A model generated the notes under the pieces. The model saw only the letters and a list, made by a program, of their open reading frames with translations, was not told the DNA's origin and did not search any database. A DNA stretch of 53,486 bases from Alphaproteobacteria bacterium (GTDB lineage Bacteria; Pseudomonadota; Alphaproteobacteria; Rhodobacterales; Rhodobacteraceae). The DNA lies in assembly GCA_029289325.1 (NCBI GenBank), contig JARFTV010000017.1, forward strand, positions 1 through 53,486. The letters are read 5' to 3'. The translations under genes and the position numbers were made by a program. Below, in pieces: positions 1-7,601 of the stretch (the stretch's first letter is position 1; each line of letters begins with the position of its first letter).

Positions 1-444
1 CGACTCCGCCCGCCCCTTACGCGAGACACCAGCCCCAAACCCCTCCCCTCCCCCCCGTGGGGAGGGGCCGGGGGTGGGGGGCACGCCCTCAGCCAAAGCC
101 TCGCCGTCCACCGCGTCCAGAACCAGTTGCATCACGCCCTCGATATTCCCCGACACCTCCGGGTTCCAGAACCGCAACACCTGAAACCCCTGAGACGCGA
201 ACCACTTATCCCGCCGTTGGTCGCGCTCCCCACCATGCCCGCCGCCATCAATCTCGATCACCAACCTTCGCCCCAGGTCAGCGAAATCCGCTATGAACCG
301 CCCAATCGGAGCCTGCCGCCGAAAGTTCAGCCCGAGCATCCGGTTCAACTCCCGCAGCTTGGCCCAGACCTTCCGCTCCTGCGGCGTCATCTCCGCCCGC
401 AACTTCCGCGCCCGCTGGCGGGTGATGGGATGAATGCCGGTCAT
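1..444 (-). CDS. DUF559 endonuclease-like protein, 3' end beyond window
   Basis: An open frame of 148 codons runs off the left edge without a stop. The start ATG (442-444) overlaps the stop of the upstream membrane-protein gene in an ATGA junction, so the two are probably translated in a coupled way. Residues about 8-112 read as a DUF559 domain, a small relative of the very-short-patch repair (Vsr) endonuclease fold. The signs are ARKLRAEMTPQERKVWAKLR, then NFRRQAPIGRFIADF, then VIEIDGGGH with the acidic residue of the nuclease core, and QVLRFWNPEV. After the domain comes a Pro/Gly tail (PTPGPSPRGGG) encoded by a GC-rich inverted repeat. Nuclease activity is inferred from the family only; the role in this operon is unknown. 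Confidence 0.75.
   Translation of the reverse strand, partial: MTGIHPITRQRARKLRAEMTPQERKVWAKLRELNRMLGLNFRRQAPIGRFIADFADLGRRLVIEIDGGGHGGERDQRRDKWFASQGFQVLRFWNPEVSGNIEGVMQLVLDAVDGEALAEGVPPTPGPSPRGGGEGFGAGVSRKGRAES
45..67. repeat. GC-rich inverted repeat inside the DUF559 reading frame
   Basis: Perfect 9-base arms, CCCCTCCCC at 45-53 and GGGGAGGGG at 59-67, flank a 5-base loop. The repeat is read through by the DUF559 frame and encodes its Pro/Gly-rich tail. It resembles short palindromic REP-type elements that often sit at gene ends in alphaproteobacteria and extend C-termini. Confidence 0.6.
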
Positions 445-839
445 CCCACATGCCTCTTTTCGGACGCTTCCTCATCCACCATCCGCATCCCCAACCGCCG
501 GTTCAGATCCTGCTCCTTCACCAGCCAGACGAAGCCCAGCACCGGCCCCCACAGCAGAGTGAACAGCGCCGAGCGGCCCAGGAAGAACCCCGCCCGCTCC
601 AGCGGAGCCGCCAGGACCCCCGCCCAGACCCCCTCGTTGATCGCCGCATAAAGCCCGGCCGCCAGCACGGCCACCACGATCAGCGCCACGACAGCCGTCA
701 CCCCCACCGCCCGCGAAAGCGCCAATTGAGACAGGTTCCCCGGCCCCACCAGCCATCCCGGCAGCCAGCAAACCAGCGCGCACAATCCCGCCAGCGGCAG
801 GATGGAGTTCCACAGGGTAAGGGTAAGCGCCTCGTTCAC
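441..839 (-). CDS. Small integral membrane protein, unknown function
   Basis: This 132-residue protein has about three hydrophobic segments, near residues 11-32, 44-67 and 85-106, and a charged cytoplasm-like C-terminus (KEQDLNRRLGMRMVDEEASEKRHVG). I do not recognise the family. Its start overlaps the stop of the AAA+ ATPase gene by 4 bases and its stop overlaps the DUF559 start in an ATGA junction. It is thus the fourth gene of a tightly packed minus-strand run. An inferred role is as membrane anchor or partner for the ATPase and coiled-coil proteins upstream; nothing in the sequence proves this. Confidence 0.75.
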   Translation of the reverse strand: MNEALTLTLWNSILPLAGLCALVCWLPGWLVGPGNLSQLALSRAVGVTAVVALIVVAVLAAGLYAAINEGVWAGVLAAPLERAGFFLGRSALFTLLWGPVLGFVWLVKEQDLNRRLGMRMVDEEASEKRHVG

Positions 840-2761
840 TTCTTCTCCAGATACCGCCGCTTCGCCTCTTCCGTCCGGCCGAAGTCCCGCACCATGGCCT
901 CGATGGCCACCTCGTCCGACTTGTCGGCATAGCGGAATTCGCTGTCGGCGTAGCGGTTGATTTCCTGGATCACCATCTCCACCGTGATGGGCGTCATCAG
1001 CCCTTTGATCATCGCCAGCTTCTCGTCATAGGGCTTGAAGAGGAACAGGTCCGGCTCCTCCATCCACTCGTCCGGCAGCTCGAAGTCCATCGCGCGGACC
1101 TTAACCGCATCGGTGATGTTCTTGATCGCCCGCCCCGTGAAGCGTTCATCCGCCTGCTGGATCGCCTTCAGGTAAGCACCGATCTTCGCCAGCGTATCGA
1201 GCTTCCCGATCTCGCCCGACACCCGGTCCCAGACCTTCAGAAGCCCCTCCTCATGCGGCTTCGAATGCCCCTCGAAGCTGGCAGCAACCGCCTTCTTGAT
1301 CTCCTGCGCCGCAAAGAGTTCGTGCTGGCCAACGGGAATGGAATGGTTCTTCCCCAAGAGAAGCGTGAGGATGTCGATGTAATCCTCCTTTGTCTGCGGC
1401 CCGTCGACCAGGAACCGCGCCCCGGCGCGCTGGCGCAGGGCGTCGTCCACGTTCTCCGGGTAGTTCGAAAACATCCCGAAGGTGCAGTTCCCCCGCACCA
1501 TCGTCCCCGCGCCGGCGAAGGCCTGCATGAAGACCGCCGTCACCTCCTGCTGACCCGCGCTGGACTGCCGGTCCCCGCGCTTGCCCGCCACCTGGTCGAT
1601 GTCGTCGATGGTGCCGAAGCCGATCACCGAGGGGTCCAGCACCGCGTCGATGAAGGCCTTGGCGTTCTGCCCCGACTTGCCCTGATAGCTGTCGATCTGG
1701 TCGATGGAGAAGTTCTGGTAGCGGAACGGATAGCCCGCGACCTTGCAGTAATCGTTGAGCAAGCCCGCCATCATCTGGATCAGCGTGGTCTTCCCCGTCC
1801 CCGGTTTCCCGTCGCCCATGAAGGTGAAGATGAACCCCCCAAGCTCGGCAAACGGGTTCAGCCGACGTTCGAAATCATAGGCCATCAGCATCTTGGCCAG
1901 CCGTAGCGACTGGTACTTGGCGATGTGGTTCCCCACCACCTCATGCGGCTTCTTGAAGGCCATGGCGATCATGCCGCCCTTCGCCGCCTTGGCCGGCTTG
2001 AACCCGGACAGCGTCAGCCCATCGGCCTCCACCTTCCATGACCCGGCAGTGAAGACAGACGTCCGGGCGCCATTCTCCGCCCGGATCTGCACCTTCTTCA
2101 TCAAGGCCTCGGCAAAGGCCGAGATCACCGCCACCAGCCTTGCATCATCCGTCGCCAGCGCGCCGATGTCCTGGTCCAGCTCCCACAGCGCCCCCTGCAA
2201 GGCCAGCGGAGCATTGTCGGTCAAGACCTCCTCCACCTCGCCCAGCTCTACCGTTCCTGAACCGACATGCGGCGCGATCAGATAGGCCAACGCGTTGCCG
2301 AAGGTGAACAGCACGACCAGCGCCTCGCCCTGCAACAGCTCGCCAAACTCCGCCCGCCGCGCATCTGGGACCCGGCCTTCAAGGTTCGCCTTCTTCAACT
2401 CGGCCAAACCGGACTGGGCTGCAAACGTCTCTCCCATCGCCAGCGCGACTGCCAAGGACCGGCGAACGGCGTTCAGGACCGCCGCCTGGAGCGGCGAAAC
2501 CAACCCGTCGGACAGCCCTTCCACGCGTTCCGCCAGCCGCACCCCGCCGGGACGCGCCGTCGTCCGTGTGACCATCCCCGGCACCGTCGACCGGAACGTC
2601 GGCCGAGCCCCGATGCCTGAAGACCGCTCCGCCTTCGGTGCGGAAACCATGGCTTTCGCCAGCCGCGGCGCGTGATCGAAGCCCAGAACCATCCCCAAGG
2701 CAGCCTCGTATTGCGCCCGGATCGTCTCTTCCTTCAGCTCCATCGTGTCGCGCGTGCTCAT
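836..2761 (-). CDS. AAA+ family ATPase of a conserved unknown operon
   Basis: This 641-residue protein has a long N-terminal region (about residues 1-300) with no domain I can name, followed by an AAA+ module. The Walker A motif GDGKPGTGKTT lies near residues 316-326. A Walker B-like GFGTIDDIDQV is near 381-391, a sensor-1-like FSNYPENVDDAL near 431-442, and an arginine-finger-like ALRQRAGARF follows at once. The start is set at 2761 because AAAGGGA lies just upstream; an in-frame start 9 codons earlier lacks such a site. A 70-base gap with a GC hairpin separates it from the DUF6638-like gene upstream. The module suggests a remodelling ATPase acting on a protein partner, probably the coiled-coil or membrane protein of the same operon (inference). 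Confidence 0.85.
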   Translation of the reverse strand: MSTRDTMELKEETIRAQYEAALGMVLGFDHAPRLAKAMVSAPKAERSSGIGARPTFRSTVPGMVTRTTARPGGVRLAERVEGLSDGLVSPLQAAVLNAVRRSLAVALAMGETFAAQSGLAELKKANLEGRVPDARRAEFGELLQGEALVVLFTFGNALAYLIAPHVGSGTVELGEVEEVLTDNAPLALQGALWELDQDIGALATDDARLVAVISAFAEALMKKVQIRAENGARTSVFTAGSWKVEADGLTLSGFKPAKAAKGGMIAMAFKKPHEVVGNHIAKYQSLRLAKMLMAYDFERRLNPFAELGGFIFTFMGDGKPGTGKTTLIQMMAGLLNDYCKVAGYPFRYQNFSIDQIDSYQGKSGQNAKAFIDAVLDPSVIGFGTIDDIDQVAGKRGDRQSSAGQQEVTAVFMQAFAGAGTMVRGNCTFGMFSNYPENVDDALRQRAGARFLVDGPQTKEDYIDILTLLLGKNHSIPVGQHELFAAQEIKKAVAASFEGHSKPHEEGLLKVWDRVSGEIGKLDTLAKIGAYLKAIQQADERFTGRAIKNITDAVKVRAMDFELPDEWMEEPDLFLFKPYDEKLAMIKGLMTPITVEMVIQEINRYADSEFRYADKSDEVAIEAMVRDFGRTEEAKRRYLEKK

Positions 2762-2800
2762 CGACAAATCCCTTTCACACTGGCGCAAATATTCCGGGGA

Positions 2801-2818
2801 CCGGGGGCAGCGCCCCGG
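2801..2818. repeat. GC-rich hairpin in the gap before the AAA+ gene
   Basis: The sequence folds as GGGGC / loop AGC / GCCCC with a further C-C/G-G pair outside a bulged G. On the minus strand it is followed by CCCCGGAATATTT, a wording I associate with a frequent intergenic hairpin in Rhodobacteraceae genomes. It lies between the DUF6638-like stop and the AAA+ start, so it could partly uncouple the two halves of the operon or stabilise mRNA ends. It lacks the U-tract of a classical terminator. Confidence 0.5.
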
Positions 2819-2831
2819 GGCCAGTCACAGA

Positions 2832-3956
2832 TCACAACGTCGGAATCAGCCGCCCACCGGCCCCGACTACGAACTTCCGCAGGCCCCGCAGCCCCGCCGG
2901 GTCCTGCTCGACCAGCACCTGATAGGGCTTCTCCGGCAGGATGATCATCCGGTCCTGCCGCGTCGCCCCAAGCTCTGCCCCCGCCACCGGGTCCAGCTTG
3001 AACACCTGCCGGACCGAGGACGAGAACCACCCGTCCTTCACTGCCTCTTCACGGTCCGAGACCAGGTCTTCCACCGTCCAGACCAGCGCCCAGTCCTCGC
3101 CTTCCGGCGCCCTGGCGCCTTCCAGCACCTTGGAGATCGGGCCGGACTGCAGGGTGAAGCTGGCCGAATACATCGGCCCCAGGATGATCCGCCGCAGCCG
3201 CCTTGGATGCAGCCCCTCGAAATCCTTGTCGAAGCCCGTGGCGATCGTCACCAGCTTCAGCCCACCCACCGACTGCGCCATCAGCGCCGCTTGCACCTGC
3301 GGCCAGCGGTAGGCGTCGTTCGGCAGGGGCCGTTTGCCGGAATCCTCGACATCCATCAGGTAGAGCACCGGCAGGTTGACCTGCGTGTCCCAGACCGCCC
3401 AATGCACGAGGAAGTGCCGCCGGTTGCCCAGGTCCTGGATCCACTGCGCATCCGGGTCGTTCCGCGCCCAGAAGATCCCCCCGGCCGCCAGTGCCTCATA
3501 GTAGTACCGCTGCGACAGCGCGAACTGGAGCGCCGTGGGGATGGTCAGGTCGCCGACGATCTGCCGGATCATCCGGTCCTTCAGTTCCGCTTCCGAGGGC
3601 ATGCCGGCCAGATGCTTCTCGGCCTGGCTGGCATCCACAGCCATCACCATCAGCTCTTGCGCGACAGGAAAGCCGCTTTCATGCCGGTCGATCGTCAGCC
3701 TTGGTGCGGTCTCTCCCCGTCCGGTCATCAGGTACTTGTGCGACAGCGCCCGGAACGTCCCGGTCAGCGCCGTCAAATAACGGCCAAGCACCCGCGTCTC
3801 GGTCCGCGTGAACTTGCCTTCCGCCTCCATCTCCGCCGCCACGCGTCCCAGATGGCCGGTGATCCGGCCGAACTTGGCAAAGTAGCGGCGCGCGACGAGC
3901 GTGTCGTACAGCTCGTGGTGGTCCGAGGTGAGGACGTCCTTTACCTCTCTGGCCAC
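2832..3956 (-). CDS. DUF6638-like protein, unknown function
   Basis: This 374-residue soluble protein lacks a signal peptide and membrane segments. I believe it matches the family called DUF6638 in Rhodobacteraceae genomes, but that is from memory. It is rich in Trp/Tyr in the middle (QRYYYEALAAGGIFWARND, VHWAVWDTQVNLPVLYLMD near residues 147-203). No catalytic motif is obvious. It starts with GTG directly after the TAA stop of the coiled-coil gene, with no gap, which suggests translational coupling. The downstream partner is the AAA+ ATPase. Function unknown; a structural or adaptor partner of the ATPase is a guess from context. Confidence 0.75.
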   Translation of the reverse strand: MAREVKDVLTSDHHELYDTLVARRYFAKFGRITGHLGRVAAEMEAEGKFTRTETRVLGRYLTALTGTFRALSHKYLMTGRGETAPRLTIDRHESGFPVAQELMVMAVDASQAEKHLAGMPSEAELKDRMIRQIVGDLTIPTALQFALSQRYYYEALAAGGIFWARNDPDAQWIQDLGNRRHFLVHWAVWDTQVNLPVLYLMDVEDSGKRPLPNDAYRWPQVQAALMAQSVGGLKLVTIATGFDKDFEGLHPRRLRRIILGPMYSASFTLQSGPISKVLEGARAPEGEDWALVWTVEDLVSDREEAVKDGWFSSSVRQVFKLDPVAGAELGATRQDRMIILPEKPYQVLVEQDPAGLRGLRKFVVGAGGRLIPTL

Positions 3957-5027
3957 TTAGCCACCGTAGGCGTTCTTGTCGTGCTTTTCGACAATCGCCG
4001 CGAAACGCCGGGCAAAGCGTTCGTCCGCCTTCGCCTTCTGCTCCAGGATTGCCCTTGCAAAGACCATGTGTCCCTCATGCGCTTCCAGCATGTCGGCCAT
4101 CTTGTCATTGGTCGCCGCCCCGATGGCCGCCATCGCGGTCTGAGCCTCCTGGTCGGTCTTGACGCCGATCTCGTTGATCCGGTGCGCCACGTCCTGCTGC
4201 TGGGCGGTCTTCAAGCTGGAGGTCAGCGCGTCATACAAGACCACCCGCTGCTTTGTATCCGTCTGCAGCTTGTTGATCAGCACCAGCTGCGTCGCCGCCT
4301 GGTTCTGCAAGGAATCGACCCAAGTTTTGCCCTTTTCGATATAGCGTTCCAGCGTCTGGGACTTCGCCAGTTTCACTTGCTCGTCCTGCACCAGCGCGTT
4401 GTATTTCGCGTTCAGCGTCGCAAGTTCCGTCTCCAGTCTCGTCCGCGCCGCCGCGTCAGTCTCGACCGCGATCTTGTTCTCAAGCTCGATGATCTTCGGA
4501 TCCATCCCGGCAACCTCGGCCCGGACCGCCTCCAGCGCGGCTACGGTGTCTTCCCGTTCGGTAAGGGTCGCGGCGAGGTTCCCCTCCACCCGCGTCTTCT
4601 GGGCGTTCAACAGGTCGAGCTGTCCCTGCAACAATCTCACGATCACGTCCGACTTGGAAATCAGGTCCTGCAGCTTGTCATCGACCGAGGCCGCCCGCAT
4701 CCGTTCCTGCCGCATCGATTCCGCCTTGGCCGAGGAGAAGATGCCGATGAAGCTCTCCAGCCCGGTCTTTGAACGCATTTCGCTGAATTCCTTGGAGAAA
4801 CCAGCGGTTACATCGTCCAGGCCCATGATGAGCTCTGCGATGTTCGCGTTCATCAGGTCTGTGTGCTTGTGCACGTCCTCCAGCGTGGCGTTCTCGACAT
4901 CCAAGGTTGTCCCCTGGTCCAGCTTCGACCGCGCCGCCTCCATCTGGCTGGTAATGGCCGAGATCTTCGCCTGAGCCTCGGCGACCTGCGCCTGACTTTC
5001 CCTGATCTGCGTCTCGAAATCGGCCAT
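3957..5027 (-). CDS. Coiled-coil protein, first gene of the AAA+ operon
   Basis: This 356-residue protein is almost wholly predicted coiled coil. It is rich in Ala, Glu, Lys and Gln with heptad-like spacing (for example RESQAQVAEAQAKISAITSQ near the N-terminus), interrupted around residues 70-130. There is no signal peptide or membrane segment. The overall look is like PspA/Vipp1 or TelA-type helical scaffolds, but I see no diagnostic motif, so I leave it unnamed. The start at 5027 is chosen for the strong AGGGAGG site 4 bases upstream; the frame stays open for 84 further codons of unlikely composition. Its C-terminus ends in YGG and its stop abuts the GTG of the next gene. Confidence 0.8.
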   Translation of the reverse strand: MADFETQIRESQAQVAEAQAKISAITSQMEAARSKLDQGTTLDVENATLEDVHKHTDLMNANIAELIMGLDDVTAGFSKEFSEMRSKTGLESFIGIFSSAKAESMRQERMRAASVDDKLQDLISKSDVIVRLLQGQLDLLNAQKTRVEGNLAATLTEREDTVAALEAVRAEVAGMDPKIIELENKIAVETDAAARTRLETELATLNAKYNALVQDEQVKLAKSQTLERYIEKGKTWVDSLQNQAATQLVLINKLQTDTKQRVVLYDALTSSLKTAQQQDVAHRINEIGVKTDQEAQTAMAAIGAATNDKMADMLEAHEGHMVFARAILEQKAKADERFARRFAAIVEKHDKNAYGG

Positions 5028-5058
5028 CTGACCCTCCCTGTGACCTTTTGTCCCTGAC

Positions 5059-5086
5059 ATAGTAATGTTACGGGGAATTACATCAA
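5059..5086 (-). promoter_or_regulatory. Candidate promoter of the coiled-coil/AAA+ operon
   Basis: On the minus strand TTGATG (complement of 5081-5086) and TACTAT (complement of 5059-5064) are 16 bases apart, about 32 bases before the start codon. The fit to sigma70 boxes is fair (5/6 at -35, 4/6 at -10). It is the only reasonable pair I see directly upstream of the operon. Confidence 0.4.
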
Positions 5087-5411
5087 TCTGCGGCGGGTTT
5101 TTTGCGCCCGCTGCCAACGGCACAAGTCTTGCCGCATGTGGCTGCGCAGGCCAAGCACAGAATCCCGACCGCGCCGCGGTCCGCTTGCCCGTGGGAAGGG
5201 CGGCAGGAACGTGGCGGCAATGTGGCGATAGAGGGGAGGGCGGGTGGATCAATGCCAGCTGATTCGCGACTCCGTTCACCTAAAGGATGATTGACGCGGG
5301 AACAAAAGCAACCGGGAATTGCAGAAATCCGCGGCATCAATTCGGGACTGGGCGAGATCTCGCGGGAAAAGCCCGTATTATGGCTAAATCAAGGCCAATT
5401 GTGGCGATCGA

Positions 5412-5439
5412 TTGACAAATTCAAGAAACAGTTAATGAT
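5412..5439 (+). promoter_or_regulatory. Candidate sigma70 promoter of the polysaccharide operon
   Basis: A perfect TTGACA (5412-5417) is followed after 16 bases by AATGAT (5434-5439, 4/6 match to TATAAT) in a locally AT-rich stretch. It would start RNA near 5446 and give an untranslated leader of about 150 bases before the ATG at 5596. That leader contains two hairpins. The whole 568-base intergenic region 5028-5595 holds no convincing gene. Confidence 0.5.
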
Positions 5440-5459
5440 TGCAGCATGTTGTTGGCTCG

Positions 5460-5481
5460 GCGCGCAATGCTTGCTGCGCGC
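5460..5481 (+). promoter_or_regulatory. Leader hairpin 1 of the polysaccharide operon
   Basis: Perfect 7-base arms GCGCGCA (5460-5466) and TGCGCGC (5475-5481) close an 8-base loop. It lies about 15 bases after the predicted transcription start, in the long leader upstream of the UDP-glucuronate decarboxylase gene. Confidence 0.45.
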
Positions 5482-5540
5482 TTCCGGGACCAACGCCAGT
5501 AAAAGGCACCCCGCCGCGTCCACGTTTTCGCGGAAGAAGG

Positions 5541-5576
5541 GTGTCGGGGCGTACGGCAATTTCTGCCGTGCGACAC
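5541..5576 (+). promoter_or_regulatory. Leader hairpin 2 of the polysaccharide operon
   Basis: Outer arms GTGTCG (5541-5546) and CGACAC (5571-5576) enclose an inner stem ACGGCA (5553-5558) / TGCCGT (5564-5569) with the loop ATTTC and a T-G pair; a short run of G/C on the left strand is bulged. It ends 10 bases before the ribosome site GGAG (5586-5589). The nested perfect arms suggest a real RNA structure. I cannot match it to a known riboswitch class. Confidence 0.5.
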
Positions 5577-5595
5577 ACAGCGGGTGGAGTTTAAG

Positions 5596-6615
5596 ATGCG
5601 TGATTTTGTTGAGGAACCAGGCCACGTCAGACGTGGGTTGCCTGGTCACAAGGTTGTTGTCGTTGCCGGCGGTGCCGGGTTTCTCGGTTCGGCATTGTGC
5701 GCCAGGTTGATCGCAAGCGGACAGACCGTGATCTGCATCGACAACCTGCTTACCGGGTCCACCGAGAATATCGCGCGTCTGATGCGGCACCCTCGGTTCC
5801 GCTTCGTGGAGCATGATATCCTCCAGCCCCTGGCGATTTCGGGCAGGGTGGACGAGATCTACAACCTCGCCTGTCCGGCCTCCCCGCCGCGTTATCAGGC
5901 CAACCCGATCCACACGTTCCGCACCAGCATCGACGGCTCGCTGAACCTGCTGACGCTGGCCGTACGGAAGAGCGCGCGGATCCTGCTCAGTTCGACCTCC
6001 GAGGTCTACGGCGACCCGGAGATCCCGTTGCAGCCCGAAAGCTATCGCGGCTCCGTCAACACGGTCGGGCCTCGTGCCTGCTATGACGAGGGCAAGCGCG
6101 CGGCCGAAACGCTGTTCTGGGAATTCGGCGAGCATCGCGGGCTGGAAACCCGGATCGCCCGGATCTTCAACACCTACGGGCCGCAGATGAACCCCGAGGA
6201 CGGACGGGTGGTGTCCAACTTTGTCGTCCAGGCCCTGCGGGGCGAGCCGCTGACCGTCTATGGCGACGGGTCGCAGACCCGCAGCTTCTGCTATGTGAGC
6301 GATATGGTCGAAGGGCTGGTCCGGTTGATGGCCAGCGAGGAAAAGATGCCGGTGAACCTTGGCAACCCCGGCGAATTCACCATGCTGGAGCTGGCCGAGC
6401 TGGTCCAGGCAAAGGTGGGGTCCCGCACGCCGATCACCTTCCGACCCTTGCCGCAGGACGACCCGCGCCAGCGGCGACCGGACATCACCCGCGCGAACCG
6501 CATCTTGGGCTGGGCACCGACCGTGCCGCTGGATCAGGGTCTCAACCTTACGATATCGTGGTTCGCCCAGAAGCTTGGCAAACCCCTGCCGGGCCGCCCC
6601 GCGCTTGTATCATGA
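5596..6615 (+). CDS. UDP-glucuronate decarboxylase-type SDR (UDP-xylose synthase)
   Basis: This 339-residue extended short-chain dehydrogenase has the NAD-binding GGAGFLG at residues 25-31, SSTSEVYGDP at about 132-141, and the YxxxK pair in ACYDEGKRAAETL (Tyr163, Lys167). The GPRACYDEGKR wording is typical of UDP-glucuronate decarboxylases, which convert UDP-glucuronate to UDP-xylose (or its 4-keto form). The start is ATG 5596 with GGAG 6 bases upstream; an in-frame GTG at 5584 would overlap that site. It is the first gene of a polysaccharide operon and overlaps galE in an ATGA junction. A broader UDP-sugar epimerase role cannot be excluded. Confidence 0.85.
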   Translation: MRDFVEEPGHVRRGLPGHKVVVVAGGAGFLGSALCARLIASGQTVICIDNLLTGSTENIARLMRHPRFRFVEHDILQPLAISGRVDEIYNLACPASPPRYQANPIHTFRTSIDGSLNLLTLAVRKSARILLSSTSEVYGDPEIPLQPESYRGSVNTVGPRACYDEGKRAAETLFWEFGEHRGLETRIARIFNTYGPQMNPEDGRVVSNFVVQALRGEPLTVYGDGSQTRSFCYVSDMVEGLVRLMASEEKMPVNLGNPGEFTMLELAELVQAKVGSRTPITFRPLPQDDPRQRRPDITRANRILGWAPTVPLDQGLNLTISWFAQKLGKPLPGRPALVS

Positions 6616-7601
6616 CCAGTGGACCGGCAATCCTCGTAACGGGTGGGGCGGGGTTCATCGGCTCGCACACCTGCAAGGCGCTGGCGCGGGCCGGTTTCCT
6701 CCCGGTGGCCTTCGACAACCTGTCGACCGGCCACCGCGATGCCGTCCGCTACGGTCCCTTCGTGCCGGGCGATGTGCGCGATGCCGCGGCAGTGGAGCGT
6801 GCCATTCGCCTGCATGACGCCGAGGCGGTGATCCATTTCGCCGCCTCGGCCTATGTCGGGGAAAGCATGACGAATCCCGGCCTCTACTATGACAACAACC
6901 TGGGCGGGATGATCGGGCTGATCGCCGGTTGCCATGCCGCAGGCGTTGACCGGATCGTCTTTTCCTCCAGCTGTGCGACCTATGGTATCCCGGACCGTCT
7001 GCCGATCGCCGAGACGACTCCACAGGTTCCGATCAACCCCTACGGCCGCACCAAGCTGATCTGCGAGGGGATGCTGGCCGACCACGCCCGTGCCCACGGC
7101 CTTCGCTTCGCGGCCTTGCGCTACTTCAATGCCGCAGGCGCGGACCCCGAGGGCGAGCTTTTCGAGCGGCATGAGCCCGAGACCCACCTGATTCCGCTGG
7201 CCCTGCGCGCGGCCACGGGGCAGGGGCCGGCGCTGCAGGTGTTCGGCACCGATTATCCGACGCCCGACGGCACCTGCATCCGCGATTATATCCACGTCTC
7301 CGATCTCGCCCGCGCGCATGTGCTGGCGTTGAAACACCTGCTGGCGGGGGGGGAGACCTTGCGGCTGAACCTCGGCACCGGGAAGGGCCTCTCGGTGCGC
7401 CAGATCATCGCCGGGATCGAGGCGCTGACCGGGCGGCGGATGCCGGTGATCTGGTCCCCGCGCCGTCCAGGCGATCCGCCGGCCCTCGTCGCGGACCCGC
7501 GCGAGGCGCGCGTCAAGCTGGGGTTCGTCGCCGGATCCTCGGACCTTGCGACGCTGCTGGCGGATGCCGCACTGGCCTATGGAGTTCGCCATGCGGCGTG
7601 A
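6612..7601 (+). CDS. galE: UDP-glucose 4-epimerase
   Basis: This 329-residue protein is of usual GalE length. It shows GGAGFIGSH (residues 11-19) for NAD binding, SSSCATYG (118-125), Tyr144 and Lys148 in NPYGRTK, and NAAGADPEGELFE typical of GalE. It interconverts UDP-glucose and UDP-galactose (or related UDP-sugars) in the cytoplasm. It overlaps the decarboxylase upstream by 4 bases and the glycosyltransferase downstream by 11 bases, so it is part of one translationally coupled unit that supplies sugar nucleotides to the membrane synthase. Confidence 0.88.
   Translation: MTSGPAILVTGGAGFIGSHTCKALARAGFLPVAFDNLSTGHRDAVRYGPFVPGDVRDAAAVERAIRLHDAEAVIHFAASAYVGESMTNPGLYYDNNLGGMIGLIAGCHAAGVDRIVFSSSCATYGIPDRLPIAETTPQVPINPYGRTKLICEGMLADHARAHGLRFAALRYFNAAGADPEGELFERHEPETHLIPLALRAATGQGPALQVFGTDYPTPDGTCIRDYIHVSDLARAHVLALKHLLAGGETLRLNLGTGKGLSVRQIIAGIEALTGRRMPVIWSPRRPGDPPALVADPREARVKLGFVAGSSDLATLLADAALAYGVRHAA

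Noticed and set aside
2745-4772. 675-codon plus-strand frame across the DUF6638-like and coiled-coil genes
   Set aside because: Arg/His/Leu/Gln-rich shadow frame without ribosome site; the minus-strand genes have good starts and tight spacing.
5291-5710. 139-codon plus-strand frame in the polysaccharide leader
   Set aside because: It overlaps the decarboxylase N-terminus in another frame and spans the predicted promoter and both hairpins; no family resemblance.
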